Below, piece after piece: positions 8,867 to 18,068 of a stretch of 64,000 nt of DNA. Within the stretch, counting starts at the first letter, position 1. The number at the start of each line of letters is the position of its first letter. Where the stretch lies: NCBI GenBank assembly GCA_026393275.1, contig JAPLAM010000100.1, positions 1-64,000 on the forward strand, read 5' to 3'. The translations under genes were made by a program, and so were the position numbers. The notes under the pieces were generated by a model. It ran no database searches, was not told the DNA's origin, and saw only the letters and a list, made by a program, of their open reading frames with translations. Origin of the DNA: Arthrobacter sp. (GTDB lineage: Bacteria; Actinomycetota; Actinomycetes; Actinomycetales; Micrococcaceae).

Positions 8867-8964
8867 CGACGGCGCCGCTGGTGCACCTGCTGTGCGGGCT
8901 CAACGGCGCCGATCGTCAACCGCAGCAGGTCAGCCCGGCGCGTCGGCCAGGGAACGCGCCATAA
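8863..8964 (+). pseudogene. 5' remnant of a P-loop NTPase/kinase gene, cut inside Walker A
   Basis: ATG 8863 overlaps the stop of the alpha/beta hydrolase gene (ATGA), the usual sign of a real downstream cistron. It encodes MTTAPLVHLLCGLNGA, which is the start of zeta-toxin/AAA-like ATP-binding proteins that normally continue GKTT. Here the frame changes after GLNGA to unrelated residues and stops after 33 codons, running into the 3' end of the convergent GNAT gene. The break lies at about 8910. The family assignment rests on a short motif. Confidence 0.55.
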
Positions 8965-9406
8965 AGACGCTGTGGGGGTCGGGAACGTAATCGGCAAAGG
9001 GTGGGCAGACCGCGAAGCCGTGCCGTTCATAAAGCCGTCGTGCCGGAGCGAAATAGTCTTCCGTGCCGGTCTCCAGATACACACGGCCGTGACCGCGTTC
9101 CCGGGCCTCCTCCAGGATCCGGTTGAGAAGCAGCCCGGCAACGCCCCGGCCGCGGGCGTTCTGCGCCGACCGCATTGACTTGATCTCGCCTTCGTCCATT
9201 CCGAGGTCTTTCAGCGCCCCGCAGCCCAGCAGGACCCCGCAGTCGTCGCGCGCGGTCCAGAAGGCGATGTCCGGGCTGGCCAGCGCTCCGTGGTCGAGAG
9301 CGTGCACACTATCGGCCGGGGAGGTCGCGAACATGTCCGCGAGGTGTTCATCCAGGAGGCGCCGGACGTCGGGACGCGCCGGGCTGTCGGGTGCAACCAC
9401 GATCAT
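8930..9406 (-). CDS. GNAT-family N-acetyltransferase
   Basis: Single-domain acetyltransferase of 158 residues. The acetyl-CoA-binding motif is QNARGRGVAGLLLNRIL, followed by RGHGRVYLETGTEDYFAPARRLYERHGF, typical of PanZ/YpeA-like GNATs; the C-terminus PDPHSVFMAR is complete. The substrate is unknown. It lies 20 bases downstream of gatD on the same strand, so it is likely the third gene of a murT-gatD transcript, though a link to cell-wall amidation is only positional. Confidence 0.85.
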   Translation of the reverse strand: MIVVAPDSPARPDVRRLLDEHLADMFATSPADSVHALDHGALASPDIAFWTARDDCGVLLGCGALKDLGMDEGEIKSMRSAQNARGRGVAGLLLNRILEEARERGHGRVYLETGTEDYFAPARRLYERHGFAVCPPFADYVPDPHSVFMARSLADAPG

Positions 9407-9426
9407 GGGAGTGCCGTGTCCGGGCG

Positions 9427-10224
9427 TCAGCGGGGGCGGCGGGCTGCGTGCTCGCGAGCCAGGACGGCGTAGGAGTCGTCCGGGGTGCCGGGCGTGAAGC
9501 TGCCGTACTTGCGCTCCACGGCGGTCTTAATCAGGAAGTCCGCCACGGCAGGGTTCTTGGGCAGCAGCGAGCCGTGCAGGTAGCTGGCCACGATGTTGCG
9601 GTAGCGGGCGCCTTCCTGGCCGTCACTGCTGTTGTTGCCGGTGCCCTTGGCGGTGGTTCCCAACGGTGCGACGCCCGGGCCCAGCGTGGTCTGGCCGCTG
9701 TGGTTTTCGTACCCCAGGACGGTGCCGAACTCGGGGGAGGACACCGCGACATTTCCGATCAGCCGCTCGTCCGTGCCGTGGGTCTCCACGTCCAGGACGC
9801 CAATGCCCGGGATGACCGATCCGGTCCTGGTCTTGAAGAATTTACCGAACAGCTGGTACAGCCCGCAGATCACCAGCATGGGCGTGCCGTCCTCGGCCAT
9901 CGCTTTGAGGGTGGTTTCGCGGGACAGCAGGTCGTCCTGGATCACGAGCTGGCCGCTGTCCTGGCCGCCGCCGCCCACCACGAGGTCGATGTTGGCCGGG
10001 AAATCATCGCCGACGTTGTACTCGAGCAGCTCCGGGGTGTACCCGTGCCAGCGCAGCCGCTGGGCCAGGACCAGGGCGTTGCCCCAGTCGCCGTAGATGT
10101 TCATGTCCCGCGGGTAGAGCTGCAGGACGCGGATGGTCCCCTTGCCGGGGGCGGCGGAGTCCTCCGGCGGCAGTTCATGCCCGAAAGAGAGCCCGTGCGG
10201 GGTGTCGGGGGAGTCAGGGGTCAT
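9427..10224 (-). CDS. gatD: Lipid II isoglutaminyl synthase, glutaminase subunit GatD
   Basis: Class I glutamine amidotransferase of 265 residues that supplies ammonia to MurT for amidation of the D-Glu in lipid II. Key points are VLQLYPRDMNIYGDWGN (conserved GatD/CobB-like start), the nucleophile Cys120 in VICGLYQLFG, and His217 in YLHGSLLP. About 30 disordered residues precede the domain. The start ATG overlaps the murT stop by 4 bases, so the two subunits are made together. It acts in the cytoplasm at the membrane-bound lipid precursor. Confidence 0.93.
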   Translation of the reverse strand: MTPDSPDTPHGLSFGHELPPEDSAAPGKGTIRVLQLYPRDMNIYGDWGNALVLAQRLRWHGYTPELLEYNVGDDFPANIDLVVGGGGQDSGQLVIQDDLLSRETTLKAMAEDGTPMLVICGLYQLFGKFFKTRTGSVIPGIGVLDVETHGTDERLIGNVAVSSPEFGTVLGYENHSGQTTLGPGVAPLGTTAKGTGNNSSDGQEGARYRNIVASYLHGSLLPKNPAVADFLIKTAVERKYGSFTPGTPDDSYAVLAREHAARRPR

Positions 10225-11570
10225 GAGACCACCTCCACTGTGGTGATTTTGGACAGCTCGCGGCGGATCGCCAGCATGGCTGTGTAGGTGCAGAAGATGC
10301 GCTTCGGCTTACCCTGGCCGCCGCGGATGAAGGCAGCCAAGGCCGGCGCAATCTCCGGGTCGACGGCGCCGACCGCGACGTCGTCGTACTGCAGCCTCAG
10401 CGCCATGTCATAGGCGCGGGAGCCGGTGAGCTGGTCCACGCCGCCGTCACGGAGGGTGTCGAATTCGACGTCCCACAGCCAGGACATGTCCCGGCCGTCG
10501 GCGTAGTTGTCGTTGATGGCGACCATCGTCGCGTAACCGGCGGCCGGGAAGGACTTCAGGCCCAGCCGGAAGCCGCTGGGGTTCTTGACCAGGACCAGTT
10601 CCAGGGGCAGCCCGTCGACCACCAGGCTCTCACCGCGGCCGAACGCGGGCGCCACGTTCGCGAGCGCCTTCAGCAGCCCCGCACTGTCCGCCGCTGGTTT
10701 TCCCTCGGAGGCTAGTCCCTGCCCGGCGGTTCCCCGCGCCGCGATCACCCGGGCCAGGGTCAGCGCCGCCGCCGCGTTGAAGATGTTGTACACGCCGCGC
10801 AGTTTCATGCCGGTGGTGACCATGGCGCCGTCGTACTCAAAGTCGGCGTCGTCGGCGCCCACCCGGCGGAGGACGACGTCGGCCGGCGGCCGCGGAGGAG
10901 CCGGCGGCACCGGGCTGCCCGGCGCTGCCCGCATCTCGTCGTCGTTGGGGAAGGTGCTCAGCAGTGAGTCGTCGAGGCCGAAGTAGCGGACGTCGGGTCC
11001 GCCGCCCGGAACTGTGGTGACCGTGTCCGTTTTGAGCGTGTCCGCGATTCGCGCGACGCGCGGATCTTCACGGTTCAGGACGACGGTCCCGGTGGTTTTG
11101 GCGGCGATATGCTGCAGCAGTTCGGCGGTCTTGTCGATCTCACCGAAGCGGTCCAGCTGGTCCCGGAGGACGTTCAGCAGCAGGCAGTACCGCGGCGGGA
11201 CCTGGTTGACGAAGTGCACGGCGTGGGCCTCGTCCAGCTCCAGGACGGCGACGTCGGCGTCGAGCCGGCCGCGCCAGTCCACCTCACCCAGCAGCGCGGC
11301 GGCGACGCCCCGGGTGAAGTTGCTGCCGGTGCGGTTGGTGAAGACCTTCAGGCCCTGGCTTTCGAGCAGTTCCACCACCATCTTGGTGGTGGTGGTCTTG
11401 CCGTTCGTGCCGCTGACGACGGCGACGCCCAGCGGCAGCGTGGACAGGGTCCGCCGCATGAAGCCGGGGTCGATTTTTTCGACCACCAGGCCGGGGAGGG
11501 CAGAGCCTCCACCCCGGAGCCGGGAGACCCGGCGGACGAGCTTGCCGAGCGGAACGCTGATGTAGAGCAT
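10221..11570 (-). CDS. murT: Lipid II isoglutaminyl synthase, Mur-ligase subunit MurT
   Basis: ATP-dependent amide ligase subunit of 449 residues, partner of GatD. The P-loop SGTNGKTTT is at about residues 53-61, followed by DRFGEIDKT and the Mur-ligase middle domain; the C-terminal domain ([14 protein letters not shown]) is typical of MurT. The known S. aureus and S. pneumoniae proteins have a Cys4 zinc ribbon inserted in the middle domain. Here that stretch (about 200-265) is Pro/Ala/Asp-rich with no cysteine, and the whole protein has only two. ATG 11570 has a TATATT element 7 bases upstream, suggesting a leaderless message. Confidence 0.93.
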   Translation of the reverse strand: MLYISVPLGKLVRRVSRLRGGGSALPGLVVEKIDPGFMRRTLSTLPLGVAVVSGTNGKTTTTKMVVELLESQGLKVFTNRTGSNFTRGVAAALLGEVDWRGRLDADVAVLELDEAHAVHFVNQVPPRYCLLLNVLRDQLDRFGEIDKTAELLQHIAAKTTGTVVLNREDPRVARIADTLKTDTVTTVPGGGPDVRYFGLDDSLLSTFPNDDEMRAAPGSPVPPAPPRPPADVVLRRVGADDADFEYDGAMVTTGMKLRGVYNIFNAAAALTLARVIAARGTAGQGLASEGKPAADSAGLLKALANVAPAFGRGESLVVDGLPLELVLVKNPSGFRLGLKSFPAAGYATMVAINDNYADGRDMSWLWDVEFDTLRDGGVDQLTGSRAYDMALRLQYDDVAVGAVDPEIAPALAAFIRGGQGKPKRIFCTYTAMLAIRRELSKITTVEVVS

Positions 11571-11577
11571 GCCTTGT

Positions 11578-11583
11578 AATATA
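11578..11583 (-). promoter_or_regulatory. Probable -10 element for murT
   Basis: On the minus strand TATATT ends 7 bases before the murT ATG, consistent with a transcript that begins at or next to the start codon. No -35 is evident. Confidence 0.4.
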
Positions 11584-11661
11584 TCCCAGCGGCAGCGAGG
11601 AACCGGGCCCGAAGCCGCGCCCCGGTGCGGCTTCGGTGCGGCCTCACAGAACCCCGCGCAC

Positions 11662-11667
11662 TATGCT
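11662..11667 (+). promoter_or_regulatory. Probable -10 element of a leaderless pdxT transcript
   Basis: TATGCT ends exactly 6 bases before ATG 11674, placing the transcription start at the start codon. The divergent murT gene has a similar arrangement about 80 bases away. Confidence 0.45.
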
Positions 11668-11673
11668 GGCAGG

Positions 11674-12375
11674 ATGACCAACCCCCCTTCCCCGCCTGGC
11701 CCCCGCGTGGGGTCCGGCCTCCGGATCGGCGTCCTGGCGCTCCAGGGCGACTTCCGCGAACACCTGCACGTCGTGGAAGCCGCCGGCGCCGTCGGCCTCA
11801 GCGTCCGCCGCCCCGCCGAGCTGGACGGCCTTGACGGCCTCATCATTCCCGGCGGTGAATCGACCACCATCGACAAGCTTGCCAGGGCCTTCGACCTCCG
11901 GGATCCGCTGCGCGAACGCATCCAGGCCGGGCTTCCCGTCTACGGCTCCTGCGCCGGCATGATCCTGCTGGCCGACGACATCGCCGACCCCGCCACGGAT
12001 CTCGCAGGCAACCCGCAGCAGACCTTCGGCGGACTCGACATCACGGTGCGGCGCAATGCCTTCGGCCGGCAGCGCGAATCGTTCGAGACCGACCTTGAAT
12101 TCAAGGGACTTCAGTTCAGCGCCGGCGAGAGCGGCGTGGCCCCGGTGCACGCCGTGTTCATCCGCGGGCCGTGGGTGGAACGCGTCGGCGCCGGTGTTGA
12201 TGTCCTCGCGCAGGTGGAACCGTCGAAGGCGGGCCACCCGGAATCCCTCGACGGGACCGCTAGAATTGTTGCTGTGCGTGCCGGCAAGCTGCTGGCCACC
12301 TCTTTCCACCCCGAAGTTACGGGTGAGAAGCGCGTGCATGAACTGTTTATTCGAATGATCAGAGGAGAAGCGTAA
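11674..12375 (+). CDS. pdxT: Pyridoxal 5'-phosphate synthase glutaminase subunit PdxT
   Basis: Class I glutaminase of 233 residues that feeds ammonia to PdxS for PLP synthesis. Visible elements are [12 protein letters not shown], the glutamine-site loop PGGESTT, nucleophile Cys93 in GSCAGM, and His212 with Glu214 in SFHPE. The start ATG 11674 is chosen from domain length and a -10 placed for leaderless transcription; a longer in-frame opening exists but adds 35 non-conserved residues. The partner pdxS in this window is broken, so this subunit may be orphaned. yebC starts 2 bases after the stop. Confidence 0.93.
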   Translation: MTNPPSPPGPRVGSGLRIGVLALQGDFREHLHVVEAAGAVGLSVRRPAELDGLDGLIIPGGESTTIDKLARAFDLRDPLRERIQAGLPVYGSCAGMILLADDIADPATDLAGNPQQTFGGLDITVRRNAFGRQRESFETDLEFKGLQFSAGESGVAPVHAVFIRGPWVERVGAGVDVLAQVEPSKAGHPESLDGTARIVAVRAGKLLATSFHPEVTGEKRVHELFIRMIRGEA

Positions 12376-12377
12376 GC

Positions 12378-13133
12378 ATGTCAGGCCACTCCAAATGGGC
12401 GACGACCAAGCACAAGAAGGCCATCCTGGACAGCCGCCGGGCCAAGTCGTTCGCCAAGCTGATCAAGAACATCGAAGTCGCCGCGCGGATGGGCGGCCCC
12501 GACCTGGCCGGCAACCCGGGCCTGGAACTGGCCGTCACCAAGGCCAAGAAGACCTCGGTCCCCGCTGACAACATCGACCGCGCCATCAAGCGCGGCGCCG
12601 GCCTCACCGGTGAGGTCGTGGACTACACCGAGATCATGTACGAGTGCCGGGGCCCGCAGGGCTCGGCGCTGCTGATCGAGTGCCTGACGGACAACAAGAA
12701 CCGCGCCGCCTCCGAAGTGCGGCTCGCCATCTCCCGCAACGGCGGCAGCATTGCCGACCCCGGATCGGTCAGCTACCTCTTCTCCCGCAAGGGCGTCGTC
12801 TCGCTGCCGAAGAACGGCCTGAGCGAGGACGACGTGCTGATGGCGGTCCTCGACGCCGGCGCCGAGGAAGTCAAAGACAACGGCGACAGCTTCGAGATCC
12901 ACTCTGAACCGACCGACCTGCAGGCCATCCGTGATGCGCTGAAGGAAGCCGGGATCGAGTACGACACCGACGAGGCCGAGTTCGTGCCCTCCATGCAGGT
13001 GCCGCTGGACCTCGATGCCGCCAAGAAGTTCATGAAGCTCGTGGACGCCCTGGAAGAGCTCGACGACGTGCAGAACGTCTACAGCAACGCAGACCTCAGT
13101 GACGAAGTGCAGGCCGCACTGGAAGCCGAGTGA
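12378..13133 (+). CDS. yebC: YebC/PmpR-family protein
   Basis: Conserved 251-residue protein beginning [15 protein letters not shown], the unmistakable family start. YebC-type proteins are described as DNA-binding regulators and, more recently, as helpers of translation through difficult proline stretches; which applies here is not visible. AGAGGAGAAG just upstream overlaps the end of pdxT. The ruvC start overlaps its stop by 4 bases, keeping the pdxT-yebC-ruvC order widespread in actinobacteria. Confidence 0.95.
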   Translation: MSGHSKWATTKHKKAILDSRRAKSFAKLIKNIEVAARMGGPDLAGNPGLELAVTKAKKTSVPADNIDRAIKRGAGLTGEVVDYTEIMYECRGPQGSALLIECLTDNKNRAASEVRLAISRNGGSIADPGSVSYLFSRKGVVSLPKNGLSEDDVLMAVLDAGAEEVKDNGDSFEIHSEPTDLQAIRDALKEAGIEYDTDEAEFVPSMQVPLDLDAAKKFMKLVDALEELDDVQNVYSNADLSDEVQAALEAE

Positions 13134-13708
13134 CCCTTCGCGTCCTCGGCGTCGATCCGGGCCTAACCCGCTGCGGGATCGGCGTCGTGGACGTCGAGAA
13201 AAACCGACGCGCCACCATGGTGGCGTTCGGCGTCGTCGGCACGTCCCCGGACGAGAGCCTCGACCAGCGGCTGCTCGTCATTGCCACCTCGATCGATGAC
13301 TGGCTGGACAAGTACCAGCCGCACGTCCTCGCCGTGGAACGGGTCTTCTCCCAGCTCAACGTCAGCACGGTGATGGGCGTCGCCCAGGCTTCCGGCGTCG
13401 TGATCGCGGCCGCCGCGCGCCGCGGCATCCCGGTGGCGCTGCACACGCCCTCGGAGGTCAAGGCTGCCGTGACCGGCAGCGGAACCTCCAACAAGGACGC
13501 CGTCACCAAGCTGGTCACCAAGATCCTGCGGCTTGATGCGCCGCCGCGGCCCGCCGACGCCGCCGACGCGCTGGCACTGGCCATTACCCATGCCTGGCGG
13601 GCGGGCAGCGGTGCTGCCGTCGCCACCACGGGACCCGGCAGCCAGTCCCTGACCCCCGCGCAGCGTGCCTGGGCGGACGCGGAGGCAAAAGCGCGCCGTG
13701 CGCGCTGA
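13130..13708 (+). CDS. ruvC: Holliday junction resolvase RuvC
   Basis: Crossover junction endonuclease of 192 residues that cuts Holliday junctions after RuvAB branch migration. The N-terminal [12 protein letters not shown] carries the first catalytic Asp, AVERVF the Glu, and [16 protein letters not shown] the C-terminal Asp pair. The GTG start overlaps yebC by 4 bases. A tail of about 30 residues extends beyond the core. ruvA follows after 94 bases that contain a possible SOS box. Confidence 0.95.
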   Translation: MTLRVLGVDPGLTRCGIGVVDVEKNRRATMVAFGVVGTSPDESLDQRLLVIATSIDDWLDKYQPHVLAVERVFSQLNVSTVMGVAQASGVVIAAAARRGIPVALHTPSEVKAAVTGSGTSNKDAVTKLVTKILRLDAPPRPADAADALALAITHAWRAGSGAAVATTGPGSQSLTPAQRAWADAEAKARRAR

Positions 13709-13745
13709 ATGTCCGGCTGAGTGACCGCACGACTTGGTAGGGTAT

Positions 13746-13761
13746 TCGTAGATATGTTCGG
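13746..13761 (+). promoter_or_regulatory. Possible LexA (SOS) box upstream of ruvA
   Basis: TCGTAGATATGTTCGG matches the actinobacterial consensus TCGAAC-N4-GTTCGA at 4 of 6 positions in the left half and 5 of 6 in the right, with correct spacing. It lies just downstream of a TAGGGT -10-like hexamer (13738-13743). The match is degenerate. Confidence 0.35.
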
Positions 13762-13802
13762 ATAGCCGGCTGTAAACCAGTCGTAAACCCAGGAGCCAGG
13801 CC

Positions 13803-14456
13803 TTGATCAGTTTTCTCCGCGGAACCGTTGCGCACGTCGGCCTGTCCTCGGCGGTGATCGACCTTAACGGCGCCGGCATGAGCGTCAACGCCACGCCGCA
13901 GACCCTCAGCCGGCTCCGCGTCGGGGACGAGGGCAAGCTGTTCACCTCCCTGATCGTGCGGGAAGACTCGCTGACGCTTTTCGGATTCTCCAGCGACGAC
14001 GAACGCGAGGTATTCGACGTGCTGCTCAGCGTCAGCGGCGTCGGACCGCGCCTGGCGCTGGCCGTCCTGGCCGTCCACGAACCCGAGGCGATCCGGGTCG
14101 CCGCGCACTCCGGCGACGGCAAGGCGTTCACCAAGGTTCCGGGCATCGGGCCCAAGGTCGCGGGCCGGATTGTGCTTGAACTGGCCGGCAAACTGGTCCC
14201 GCACGGCACCCTCGGCAGTTCCGACGGTGCCGCCGCAACCCGTTCCGCCGAAGCAGTCTGGAAGCCGCAGGTGGTGGCCGCCATGACGAGCCTGGGCTGG
14301 TCCGAGAAGGATGCGACCTCCAGCATCGACAAGTCGCTGGCCGATTCCCCGGAACTCGCCGAGCAGGGCAACGTTGCGGAAATCCTCCGCGCCACGCTGC
14401 GCTGGCTGGGCCAGGACGGCGCCCGCGCCGGGAACCGGGTAGGCGCCCGTGGCTGA
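13803..14456 (+). CDS. ruvA: Holliday junction branch migration protein RuvA
   Basis: Junction-binding subunit of 217 residues. [12 protein letters not shown] is the typical OB-fold start. [12 protein letters not shown] and [16 protein letters not shown] are the two helix-hairpin-helix motifs. The C-terminal domain that contacts RuvB follows a flexible linker. The TTG start is supported by AGGAG upstream. The 3' end overlaps ruvB by 8 bases. Confidence 0.95.
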   Translation: MISFLRGTVAHVGLSSAVIDLNGAGMSVNATPQTLSRLRVGDEGKLFTSLIVREDSLTLFGFSSDDEREVFDVLLSVSGVGPRLALAVLAVHEPEAIRVAAHSGDGKAFTKVPGIGPKVAGRIVLELAGKLVPHGTLGSSDGAAATRSAEAVWKPQVVAAMTSLGWSEKDATSSIDKSLADSPELAEQGNVAEILRATLRWLGQDGARAGNRVGARG

Positions 14457-15570
14457 GCCGTCCCTCGTCGGCGGGGGAGAGGAACCGGAGGAACGTGTCA
14501 TCGAGGCCGCCCTCCGGCCCAAGAACCTGCACGATTTCGTCGGCCAGCACCGGGTCCGCAAACAACTCTCGCTCGTCCTGGAGGCGTCCCGGATGCGCGG
14601 CCGCAGCGCCGACCACGTGCTCCTGTCCGGCCCGCCCGGGCTCGGCAAAACCACGCTGTCCATGATCATCGCCGCCGAGATGAACGCCCCGCTGCGGATC
14701 AGCAGCGGCCCGGCGATCCAGCATGCCGGGGACCTGGCGGCCATCTTGTCCTCGCTCTCCGAGGGCGAGGTCCTGTTCCTCGACGAGATCCACCGGATGT
14801 CCCGGCCGGCCGAGGAAATGCTGTACATGGCCATGGAGGACTTCCGTGTCGACATCGTCGTCGGCAAGGGCGCCGGCGCCACCGCGATCCCGCTCGAGTT
14901 GCCGCCGTTCACCCTGGTGGGCGCCACCACCCGCGCGGGACTGCTGCCCGGGCCGCTGCGGGACAGGTTCGGCTTCACCGGCCACCTTGAGTTCTACTCC
15001 GTCGAGGAGCTTGAACTGGTGCTGCGCCGCTCTGCAGGCCTGCTGGACCTGAAGGTGAACTCGGCCGGTTTCAGTGAGATCGCCGGCCGGTCCCGGGGCA
15101 CGCCCCGCATCGCCAACCGGCTGCTGCGGCGGGTCCGGGACTGGGCGCTGGTGCACGGGGTCGAGCAGATCGACGCACGCGCGGCTTCCGCCGCCCTCGA
15201 CATGTATGAAGTGGACAAGCGCGGCCTGGACCGGCTGGACCGGGCCGTGCTGGAGGCGCTGATCACCAAGTTCGGCGGCGGTCCGGTGGGCCTGTCCACG
15301 CTGGCCATCGCCGTCGGCGAGGAAACCGAAACGGTGGAGACCGTCGCCGAACCCTATCTGGTCCGGGAGGGCCTGCTGGGCAGGACGCCGCGCGGGCGGA
15401 TCGCGCTGGCGCCGGCCTGGACGCATTTGGGCTTCGCGGTGCCCGCCGGTGCGTTCGGCCAGGATCCGCTGGACCTGTTCCGTGCCGGAGACGCCGACGC
15501 CGACCCATCCGGGATCGGTGGCGGTGCTGATAACGAAGTTGAGCCGGAATGGATCCGTAATGGTCAATAG
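14449..15570 (+). CDS. ruvB: Holliday junction branch migration ATPase RuvB
   Basis: AAA+ motor of 373 residues that drives branch migration with RuvA. Walker A is GPPGLGKTT (61-69), Walker B is LFLDEIHR, sensor 1 is GATTRAGLL, and the arginine finger region is LRDRFGF. The C-terminal winged helix ([17 protein letters not shown]) is complete and is followed by about 45 Asp/Gly-rich residues. The GTG start overlaps ruvA. About 200 bases separate it from yajC; I see no convincing promoter there. Confidence 0.96.
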   Translation: MAEPSLVGGGEEPEERVIEAALRPKNLHDFVGQHRVRKQLSLVLEASRMRGRSADHVLLSGPPGLGKTTLSMIIAAEMNAPLRISSGPAIQHAGDLAAILSSLSEGEVLFLDEIHRMSRPAEEMLYMAMEDFRVDIVVGKGAGATAIPLELPPFTLVGATTRAGLLPGPLRDRFGFTGHLEFYSVEELELVLRRSAGLLDLKVNSAGFSEIAGRSRGTPRIANRLLRRVRDWALVHGVEQIDARAASAALDMYEVDKRGLDRLDRAVLEALITKFGGGPVGLSTLAIAVGEETETVETVAEPYLVREGLLGRTPRGRIALAPAWTHLGFAVPAGAFGQDPLDLFRAGDADADPSGIGGGADNEVEPEWIRNGQ

Positions 15571-15769
15571 CACTCGCTCTTGACCTTTTCCCTTTAGACT
15601 GGAATGACGCTCGGCACGTTCGGGCCTTTGTTTCCGTGCGCGGCTACCGCTAGTCCGCCGTTGGCCAGACATGGTTCCCTGCCGGATATCCTGCCAGGTT
15701 CCATACAGCCCCGGAGCGAGGCGGACGTTGCTCTGAAACCAGCTTGTAAGTACAGAACGGAACTTTCCC

Positions 15770-16186
15770 TTGGATCCAATGACAATTCTCCTGTTCGTCA
15801 TGCTCGCCGTGTTCGTCTTTATGATGTTCCGCCGCAACAAGAAGACGCAGCAGCAGCAGGCCCAGCTCCAGTCAAAGTTCGGCCCCGGCGTTGAGGTCAT
15901 GACCAGCTTTGGTCTGTTCGGCCGCATCGTCGAGATCGACGACGCCGAGAACAAGGTCGTCCTGGAACTCTCCCCGGGCAACACCGCCACCGTGCACCGC
16001 CAGGCCGTCACCAAGATCGTCGAGCCCGTCGCCGCCGCCGAGGAGTCCGCGGTTGTTCCCGACGACGCCTCCTCGCTGACCTTCGACAAGGCCGACAGCA
16101 CCGCGCCGGCCGCCGACGCGATGCGCAGCGAAACGCCTGACGAAACCCTGCGCCGCCTGAACGACGAAGGCAAGAAAGACAGCTAG
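15770..16186 (+). CDS. yajC: Sec translocon accessory protein YajC
   Basis: Small membrane protein of 138 residues that associates with SecDF at the translocon. One N-terminal transmembrane helix (LLFVMLAVFVFMMF) is followed by RRNKKTQQQQ and the conserved domain (VMTSFGLFGRIVEID). The C-terminal 50 residues are acidic and Ala-rich. TTG 15770 is chosen because GGAAC lies 7 bases upstream; an ATG three codons later is the alternative. Context before secD-secF supports the call. Confidence 0.92.
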   Translation: MDPMTILLFVMLAVFVFMMFRRNKKTQQQQAQLQSKFGPGVEVMTSFGLFGRIVEIDDAENKVVLELSPGNTATVHRQAVTKIVEPVAAAEESAVVPDDASSLTFDKADSTAPAADAMRSETPDETLRRLNDEGKKDS

Positions 16187-16229
16187 TCTGCCCTCTGAGC
16201 TATCCCGCGAAGCTACGGTACGCGGGCAT

Positions 16230-16263
16230 CCGCCGGTGCACGCCCACCGGGCAGCACCGGCGG
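16230..16263 (+). terminator. Hairpin between yajC and secD
   Basis: CCGCCGGTGC (16230-16239) pairs perfectly with GCACCGGCGG (16254-16263), followed by TTCTTCC. It lies 30 bases before secD, so it may attenuate rather than fully stop transcription. Confidence 0.45.
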
Positions 16264-16292
16264 TTCTTCCGTAAACAATAGAAAGATCGACA

Positions 16293-18068
16293 ATGGCACG
16301 AACTGGCCCCAAAAATTCAGCCCGCAGGGTGCTGGTCTGGCTCGGCGTGATGATCGCCGTCCTGACTGCCGTCCTGGCCGGCGGCACCATGGCCGGGCAC
16401 GCCAGCTGGGCCCCGAAGCTGGCCCTGGACCTTGAAGGCGGCACCCAGATGATCCTGGCGCCCAAGGTGGAGGGCGGTTCGGGCATCAACGAAGAGCAGC
16501 TCAACCAGGCCGTGGCGATCATCCGCCAGCGCGTGGACGGCTCCGGCGTCGCCGAAGCCGAGATCAGCACGCAGTCCGGCCGCAACGTCGTCGTCAGCCT
16601 TCCGGGCACGCCCTCCAAGGAGACCCGCGCGCTGATCCAGGCGTCCGCGGACATGAACTTCCGCCCTGTCATCCAGGCCGGCGCCGGCGCCGCGGTTCCC
16701 GCTGAGTCCCGGACCCCGGACGACAAGCTGCCCAAGCCGACCGCCGCGCCCGCGAACAGCAGTGACGAGAACTGGGTTACCGCGGACGTCTACAAGAAGT
16801 TCGAGGCCCTGGACTGCGTTAACCCGTCGCAGGACAAGCAGGAACGCTCCGACCCGGCCAAGCCGCTCGTGACCTGCGAGCCCGCAGCCGACGGCAAGCC
16901 CGCCATCAAGTACATCCTGGGACCGGTCGAGGTCAAGGGATCGAACATCACGACCTCCTCCTTCCAGCTGCAGCGCGGCGCCCAGGGCGCGGTCACCAAC
17001 CAGTGGGCCGTTGACATCCAGTTCGACGCCGACGGCACGACCAAGTTCAAGACGATCACGGAGCGGCTGAACCAGTTCTACGTCGCTGCCGGCGGCGAGA
17101 CCGGGTCGGACCCGAAGGCCCAGTTCGCCATTGTCCTGGACGACCAGGTCATTTCGGCCCCGCGGGCCCAGGCCGTCATCACCGATGGCCGCCCGCAGAT
17201 CACCGGTGGCTTCACGGAGCAGTCCGCCAAGGCCCTCTCTGACCAGCTGCGCTTCGGCGCCCTGCCGATCAGCTTCGAAATCCAGAGCGAACAGCAGATT
17301 TCGGCCACCCTTGGCGGGGAGCAGCTCCGGATGGGCATGCTGGCCGGCCTGATCGGCCTGCTGCTGGTCGTGGTCTACTCGCTGTTCCAGTACCGGGCTC
17401 TCGGCTTCGTTACCGTCGCCTCCCTCGTCGTCGCTGGCGGGCTCACCTACCTGGCCATCGCGATCCTGGGCTGGACGGAGAACTACCGCCTTTCGCTGGC
17501 AGGTGTGGCCGGCCTCATCGTGGCGATCGGCCAGACGGCGGACTCCTTCATCGTCTACTTCGAACGCATCCGTGACGAGCTCCGCGAAGGCCGCGGCCTG
17601 GTCTCGGCCGTGGAGAACGGCTGGAAGCGCGCCAAGCGCACCGTCCTTGCCTCCAAGGCTGTCAACCTGCTGGCAGCGCTCGTGCTGTACTTCGTGGCAG
17701 TGGGCAACGTCCGCGGCTTCGCGTTCACCCTGGGCCTGACCGCTATCGCTGACCTGATCGTCGTCTTCATGTTCACCCACCCGACCCTGCAGGTCCTGGC
17801 CCGCACCAAGTTCTTCGGCGAAGGCCACAAGTTCTCGGGCCTCGATCCGAAGCGGCTCGGCGCCGTGCCCCTGTACCGGGGCGCCGGACGGATCCGCACG
17901 CCGCAGGACAAGCCGGTTGCCGCGCCGCGCGCCAAGAATTCCGGCGCCGTGGCCGAGGCCGAACGCCGGATGACGATTGCAGAACGGCGCCTCGCGGAAA
18001 AGCAGGAACAAGGAAAACAGGGACAGCTTGCCGGTTCCTCCAAGAGCGCGTCCAAGGAGGGCAAATAA
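16293..18068 (+). CDS. secD: Protein translocase subunit SecD
   Basis: RND-type membrane protein of 591 residues that uses the proton-motive force to pull exported proteins through SecYEG. An N-terminal transmembrane helix precedes the large outside domain containing LALDLEGGTQMIL. An actinobacterial insert (about 125-210) contains two cysteines. The C-terminal membrane block holds five helices (from GMLAGLIGLLLVVVYSLF through VFMFTHPTLQVL). The tail of about 80 residues is basic and low complexity. secF begins at the base after the stop. Confidence 0.96.
   Translation: MARTGPKNSARRVLVWLGVMIAVLTAVLAGGTMAGHASWAPKLALDLEGGTQMILAPKVEGGSGINEEQLNQAVAIIRQRVDGSGVAEAEISTQSGRNVVVSLPGTPSKETRALIQASADMNFRPVIQAGAGAAVPAESRTPDDKLPKPTAAPANSSDENWVTADVYKKFEALDCVNPSQDKQERSDPAKPLVTCEPAADGKPAIKYILGPVEVKGSNITTSSFQLQRGAQGAVTNQWAVDIQFDADGTTKFKTITERLNQFYVAAGGETGSDPKAQFAIVLDDQVISAPRAQAVITDGRPQITGGFTEQSAKALSDQLRFGALPISFEIQSEQQISATLGGEQLRMGMLAGLIGLLLVVVYSLFQYRALGFVTVASLVVAGGLTYLAIAILGWTENYRLSLAGVAGLIVAIGQTADSFIVYFERIRDELREGRGLVSAVENGWKRAKRTVLASKAVNLLAALVLYFVAVGNVRGFAFTLGLTAIADLIVVFMFTHPTLQVLARTKFFGEGHKFSGLDPKRLGAVPLYRGAGRIRTPQDKPVAAPRAKNSGAVAEAERRMTIAERRLAEKQEQGKQGQLAGSSKSASKEGK

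Noticed and set aside
8865..8917. Inverted repeat GACGACGGCGCC ... GGCGCCGATCGTC as a terminator
   Set aside because: The first arm lies in the conserved start of the P-loop remnant, so the symmetry is more likely incidental; no U tract follows.
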